Below, one piece after another: positions 59,278 to 64,000 of a DNA stretch of 64,000 nucleotides (positions are counted from its first letter, which is position 1; the number at the start of each line of letters is the position of its first letter). The DNA lies in contig OZ237741.1 of NCBI GenBank assembly GCA_965178125.1, forward strand, positions 1,054,001-1,118,000, in the 5' to 3' direction. Origin of the DNA: Bilabrum cf. latius. Its lineage: Eukaryota; Bigyra: Bicosoecida; Bigyra; Bicosoecida. Below the pieces are notes generated by a model that saw nothing but the letters and a program-made list of their open reading frames with translations, searched no databases and was not told the origin of the DNA. Position numbers and translations under genes: made by a program.

Positions 59278-62200
59278 TCAATGCTAGTGGCCGCATTCAG
59301 TGCAATGTGCAGCCCCTGATACTCGCCGCACTGTGCACTCTCCACACCTCCCCTCCGGATCAGTGGAGAACACAGCAAGGCCTTGCTGCTGCCATTTCAA
59401 TATCTACGACCGAAGCCGCTGCGACAGGCAATAACCGCACTGGGAGCAGAAAAAGACCAGGTGCGGCTGCCGCTCGTGACACGCAGGGCATTTAGTTCGC
59501 TGCGGTTGCGGCCGAGCTTGTGGTTGCGCAGGCTGTGCCGTTCCAGACACATTCCCGGTGCTCCCTGCACTGGCAGTAGACTAAGTGGCGGCTGCTCCTG
59601 CAGCAAGGCCCCCCACTGCGCCTGAAGAGTTCGGTGCCTTTGCTGCTGCTGAGCTGGCTTCAGGCATTGATGCGGCTGCAAGTGGCGCCTATGCCGGTGC
59701 CAGAGCCGGTGCTGGTGCAGATGCAGGTGCAGGTGCAGGTGCAGGTGCAGGTGCAGGTGCAGGTGCAGGTGCAGGTGCTGGTGCTGGTGCAGGTGCAGGT
59801 GCAGGTGCAGGTGCAGGTGCAGGTGCAGGTGCAGGTGCAGGTGCAGGTGCAGGTGCAGGTGCAGGTGCAGGTGCAGGTGCAGGTGCAGGTGCAGGTGCAG
59901 GTGCAGGTGCAGGTGCAGGTGCAGGTGCAGGTGCAGGTGCAGGTGCAGGTGCAGGTGCAGGTGCAGGTGCAGGTGCAGGTGCAGGTGCAGGTGCAGGTGC
60001 AGGTGCAGGTGCAGGTGCAGGTGCAGGTGCAGGTGCAGGGGCTGGAGCAGGGGCAGGGGCTGGAGCATCAGGTGTTCGTACAGCCGTCGCAAACTCAGTC
60101 CAGATGCGATCCGGGTCGTGCCATGGCTCCAGCGCCATATCATCATCGTCGCCATCTTCGACACCACCATTGCCGACATTTGCACCACCAGCTTGCTTTA
60201 CATCTGCATGAGCAGAGTTTAATGATACACCTGATTTTGGAGTGTCTGCGTCAGATGGAGCAGGCCTGCTAACGCTGGCAGCCTGGTCTGTGGCTCCAGC
60301 CCCAAGTCCGACCGATAGCTGCATGTGAACCCCAGCGGTCAGATGCCTCTTGTGCAGCCCGAAGCCCACCGTTTGCAAGGCTTTGAATGGATCCCGACCA
60401 GCCTACTGCGCGTCACGGCACTTCTTCAGTGCCTTGTGGAGGGGCACAGCTACGGGAATAGGTGTGGGCCAGAACTTCGGGGCTGCTTCGCTGAGGCTGT
60501 CCTCATTGGCGTGCTTTCGTGCCTTCAGGCCCAGCTGCCTTAGGACGACGGAGCTGAGCTGTTGCTGCCGCTGCTGCTCCTTGTCCTGCGTACTGATGCC
60601 GTTGTTCCCGTTAGGGAGCTCTAGCCCGAGATTAGACCGGTTTGAAATGACGGCGTGCACTGCGTTTGGGTCTGCCACTGGCGATGCTGCTTTCGACTCA
60701 CCACCGGCCTGCGAGGTCTGCGCAGTAGCTGTGGCACCTGACACCAGCTAGAGCCCTGCCTGCAGCAGCCGCTGTGGCAGCACCACGAAACGCTCCAGCG
60801 GGGGCGGCACCTTGACCTCAACGCGAAGCGACCACGGCCTGGCGCCGCTCGTGCCCGCGTTGGGCTGCAGCAGGCTCACGGCCGGGACTGGCAGTTGTGG
60901 TGGCTCCATAGGCGCATTGGCAGCTTCGTGCTCGCACCCGGGCTGGCCCAGCGTGTAGAGAGGGCCGTACCATGAGCTCCAGAGGCTCAGATTCTCGCTG
61001 CTATCGGGCACTTGGGCCGGCGCGCTACCTAGCTGAGATACGGCAGCAAACTGCACAGAGTACCCGACCCCCGGTGACAGGCGACTGACGCGAAGCAGGG
61101 CAAGGACATCAGCAGCATCCAATGGACCCGAATGCTCCCTTGTCCCTGACTGGTCCGAACCAGCTCCTGAGCTTGGCCCTTTGACAGGACCCGATTCCCG
61201 CGCCTAAGTACCAACGCAGGTAATTGTACCTTCAAGTCCCGACGATGCCTTCATCGCGCTCAGTGCGAGGCTACAGCTGCGGCAGGCGTCAGCCAGCGTT
61301 GGAGTCCGAATGGTGGTTGAACCGATCCGAGCCGGTTCCCCCGCACGCCTGTGACGGCCCCACTCGACTACCACACCCGCAGGCAGCAAGAACAGATCGG
61401 CATCCCCGTTTCTAGCAGAAGGCGTCGATACGGCTGGCTCGGACTCGGATGCTCCCACCTCCTCTGAAGCATTACCGCTGTCGTCTTGGCGAAAGTTACC
61501 CTCCCGCATCTCATTTGATAGTTTCTGAAGGGCAGCCGATACTAGGTCTTCGGACAGACACGGTAGCAGCGGAAGGCCAATGGCCAGCTCGCGAACTCCC
61601 CTCCCGACCGCAACTAAACCCTATGCCTGGCTCGTCTGTCTCATCTTTGGCACACGAATCCTACCGTACCGCTCCGGCAGCCACCTTGAATGCCCCACAG
61701 CGTTGCAGAGACGAGCGGTCACTACCAGGCCTGGAGTGGTGGCTGGAACCCGCTCTAGCCAGCATTCGACGACGGACCCGTCCGGTTCCTGTTCAGCGCT
61801 GCCTATATCCATTTCTAGTTCGCTCCATTCGGAGCCAAATGTTGGCTGAGGTTCAGAGTCTCCATTGGGCTTCGTGTCGTCGGCGGAGCCACCGCTGCCA
61901 TGCGCCTCCCGCGCCTCCCAGCCGTCCACTTCTTCCTGCTGAGCAGCGCGCCAGCGCACCTCCATGCTGCGTAGTGGTGCGGCATGGTGCGCCCTGTCTC
62001 GATGAGGCAGCTGGATGGTAACCGGCCAGCTAGTAAAACCGCCGGATGCTGCCCCATCGCCGGCGCTGGGGCGGGTCCGAAGCTTGGAATGAAGCGCAAG
62101 CGATCGACGCGCGGCATCCCGAGGCACGGCCAGGGCACCGTCCTGGCCAATTACGCCCGCGAGTCCGAGCGCCAGCAGGTCAGTCGCATTCATTTGCGTC

Positions 62201-64000
62201 GAAAACTCGTGCAGCTGGGCAGTTGCAAGAGCGTCGCTGCCATCAGAGAGGCCAGTAGCCGCAAAGAGACCAATTTTGGTTGGCGATGCGGTCGGAGGGC
62301 CGAGGGTGTAGCACGGAGCACTCCATGGTCCCGCGGGCCCGGCACCCACCTCATTGGATAGGCGGGCGCGCACAGCGACGAGGAGGTCGGAAGGGATCCC
62401 AGTGATACCGGCCGTTGTTGTGCTCCTGTCCGATACCGAGGCAGCGGTGGCATCAGCGGGTGGAAGCTCGACGTGGTGAGGATTCGGGAGGGCAGAGGGC
62501 AGCTCGGGGCCGGTGTGCCCGATCGGTACCTTGCAGGTCCCCATGGGCTCCTCTCCAAGCACTCCCTGAGGCACGCGCCCCTTTCCAAAGAGCGATGGTG
62601 GGGCGGCCTGCCACTCCAGCAGAACGTGCGTGGCCGCGCCGGGCAGCACGGACTAGAACGACTCCCTGGCAGCAGCAGGGTGCGGGTGAACTTCGCCACT
62701 CTTTGATGCTTCGAGCCTAGCCCGCAATGCACTCGAGGAAGAAGACAGAAGGTCTGGCGCCCTGGATGGAGCAGCCGTGGGCCGCCCCAGCGTAGCCACG
62801 CAATCGCTGCATGGCGTTTTGGGTCCCTCCCCGGCGGCGTTGACGGTGGCCACAGCAAACTCGTACTTCGTCTCAGGGCGGAGATCACCCACGACTGCTT
62901 GATTTTCAGCGCCTTGTGACACCCCTTCGCCGTGATTGACCCCAGTGTGCATGGGGCCACTCCACTCGGGCTCTTTGCCCAATCCAGCACCGTCCCGGCC
63001 GGCTGCAGCAGCTGCACTGTTGCCTCCATCTTCGCTCGGCTTCACGGGATTGTCCCGCGCCGACTCGCCAGTTGCCCTTACACCATCGATTGCCGGCCTC
63101 CAGTAGAGCATGTACCCAGTGGGTGCGTCGTCATCATCCCCGACCTAGGCAACCCCCCAGTTGACGGTGATGCTGCTGCTGCTGCGGCTGGCGGCAACCG
63201 GGCTAGACGCCGGTGGTAGAGTCGGGGGTCCGAGCGTACGGATGCTCTCGCTCCAAGGGCCCGGAGGTCCCCGCCCGACCGTGCTTATTTCAGACAGTCT
63301 GACCTGAATGTCAGTGCCCGAAGGGAGGTGCTCTAGTCGGCCTGCCAGCGCCTGCGTGATTCCAGCAGCGGCTTGAACGCACGTATCCAAGGAAATGTCA
63401 AGTGTCCCACCCCTGCGAAACCCACCTGGCGTGCCGCCGCCATCTCCGTCCTCTCTTTCCGCTGCTTTCCATTCAAGCTGAAACGCAACGGCCGGCGATT
63501 CGATGGCGGAGGGCTTCCTCGCTGGCCACCCAACCACGAGGGCACAGCGCTCTCGATGCACCGAGACAGGCCGACCGCCCGGGTGCAGGGGCGGACCAAG
63601 CGTGCGGAAAACAGTGCTCCATTCGCCCGGCACGCCCCTGCCTGCCCCCGACTCGCCCAAAACACGCACAATGTACGCACGGCCGGGGGTCAGCCCCGCC
63701 AGCTTGGTCGCAACGGCGCTCGAGGACACCGTCACCGCTCCGCACGGGGGATCGGGGTCCTCCGTGCTGACTCCAGACCCCACCTCGGGGCGGTCTCCCC
63801 GGGCCACAAAGGCCGCCATGGCAGTCTCGGCAGCCAGGAGTCGGTCGGCTGGCACGGCATCCCCGTCTTGGATTCCTGCTGCAGCAGCATCACTAGCACC
63901 AGCACCAGCACCAGCACCAGCACGAGCGACAGGGGAAGACCCTCGATCGTCCATGCCTGCACCAGACGCGGGCGCCTGGCCTCCTTCAGACTATGACAAG
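59278..64000 (-). CDS. Fibronectin type III repeat protein with Pro-Ala spacer and C-terminal zinc ribbon (partial, runs off right edge)
   Basis: One frame enters from the right edge and ends at UGA 59278-59280, broken only by UAG (about 11, for example 63145, 62653, 61621, 61204, 60748, 60403, 59689). Several fibronectin-III modules are visible by their conserved strands: LTPGRAYIVRVLGESGAGRG with TLGPP after it, GPWSESIRTLGPP, LRPETKYEFAVATVNAAGEG, GPAGPWSAPCYTLGPP and LSPGVGYSVQFAAVS. A Pro-Ala repeat of about 105 residues follows (59722-60038). The C-terminus carries paired CxxC motifs (KCPACHE, FCSQCGY, RCGECTV, HCTECGH), probably a double zinc ribbon. I saw no signal peptide or membrane span in the visible part. 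Intracellular FN3 proteins often act as scaffolds; that is inference. The N-terminus is missing. Confidence 0.75.
59722..60038. repeat. AGGTGC hexanucleotide repeat, about 53 copies
   Basis: An almost perfect run of AGGTGC with a single interruption (TGCTGGTGCTGGTGC near 59778). On the coding (-) strand it encodes alternating Ala-Pro. Six-base units keep the frame whatever the copy number. The opposite strand and other frames show long artefactual open frames here (poly Gly-Ala, Val-Gln, His-Leu), which are not called. Confidence 0.95.

Noticed and set aside
59585-60272. Long + strand open frames of Gly-Ala or Val-Gln repeats.
   Set aside because: They are products of the hexanucleotide array in other frames; the - strand frame has flanking FN3 and zinc-ribbon similarity.
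1562-64000. Reading the UAG-interrupted loci as pseudogenes or as sequencing errors.
   Set aside because: Only one of the three stop codons occurs in the frames, over more than 50 kb and in every gene; random decay or errors would give UAA and UGA and frameshifts too.
1562-64000. UAG coding for Leu or Tyr instead of Gln.
   Set aside because: At the sites with clear family conservation (cyclase, PTPDC1, epimerase, ankyrin) the expected residue is Gln. A full alignment would settle it.
1-64000. Bacterial or organellar origin of the window.
   Set aside because: GT-AG introns, eukaryotic protein families, a eukaryotic-type SECIS in the 3' UTR and the size of the genes point to a nuclear genome.

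Overview
This window is nuclear DNA from a unicellular eukaryote (a protist) with a GC-rich, very compact genome. The evidence is GT-AG spliceosomal introns (six recognised), eukaryotic multidomain proteins (BIRC6-type E2, PTPDC1-type phosphatase, Nma111-type HtrA protease, ankyrin-kinase, selenoprotein U) and no bacterial operon structure. I cannot place the lineage further.

The central observation is that the genes can only be read with a non-standard nuclear code. Almost every locus is a chain of open segments on one strand and one frame, interrupted only by UAG: more than 100 in-frame UAGs by my count. No resolved gene ends in UAG; the termini are UGA (eleven) or UAA (two). Where a family is well conserved, UAG falls on glutamine positions: D-glutamate cyclase (11105-11107), PTPDC1-type phosphatase (17517-17519), GlcNAc 2-epimerase (20536-20538) and an ankyrin repeat (52704-52706). 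I therefore annotate with UAG = Gln, UGA = stop and UAA = stop. UGA is also read as selenocysteine in one gene (56597-58357), which has two UGAs in a UxxU redox motif and a well-formed SECIS hairpin at 58443-58529.

Layout, left to right. 1-696 (-) is the 5' end of a membrane-protein paralog running off the left edge. 989-1612 (+) is an orphan biotinyl domain. 1562-9625 (-) is a polytopic membrane protein with a degenerate class III cyclase domain and a protein kinase. 10100-11896 (-) is an O6-alkylguanine alkyltransferase fused to D-glutamate cyclase. 12276-17939 (-) is a PTPDC1-like phosphatase. 18068-19918 (-) is a secreted GH110-like beta-helix protein. 20026-22245 (-) is an N-acylglucosamine 2-epimerase. 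22425-23447 (+) is an NNMT/PNMT-type methyltransferase. 23664-45066 (-) is a giant BIRC6-like ubiquitin-conjugating protein of about 7000 residues. 45198-52274 (+) is an expanded Nma111-type serine protease, divergent from the giant gene by 131 bp. 52590-56312 (+) is an ankyrin/coiled-coil/kinase protein with PINK1-like kinase motifs. 56597-58357 (+) is the selenoprotein. 58587-59105 (-) is a small secreted protein. 59278-64000 (-) is a fibronectin-III/zinc-ribbon protein running off the right edge.

Functionally the window is a mixture. Ubiquitin/apoptosis-related quality control is represented by the BIRC6-like E2 beside the Nma111-like protease; in animals BIRC6 and HtrA2 are linked, but that link is not shown here. 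Signalling is represented by two or three kinases and a phosphatase, sugar metabolism by the GH110-like protein and the epimerase, and there is one redox selenoprotein. Intergenic spaces are 0.1-0.5 kb, and no rRNA, tRNA, transposase or CRISPR array was seen.
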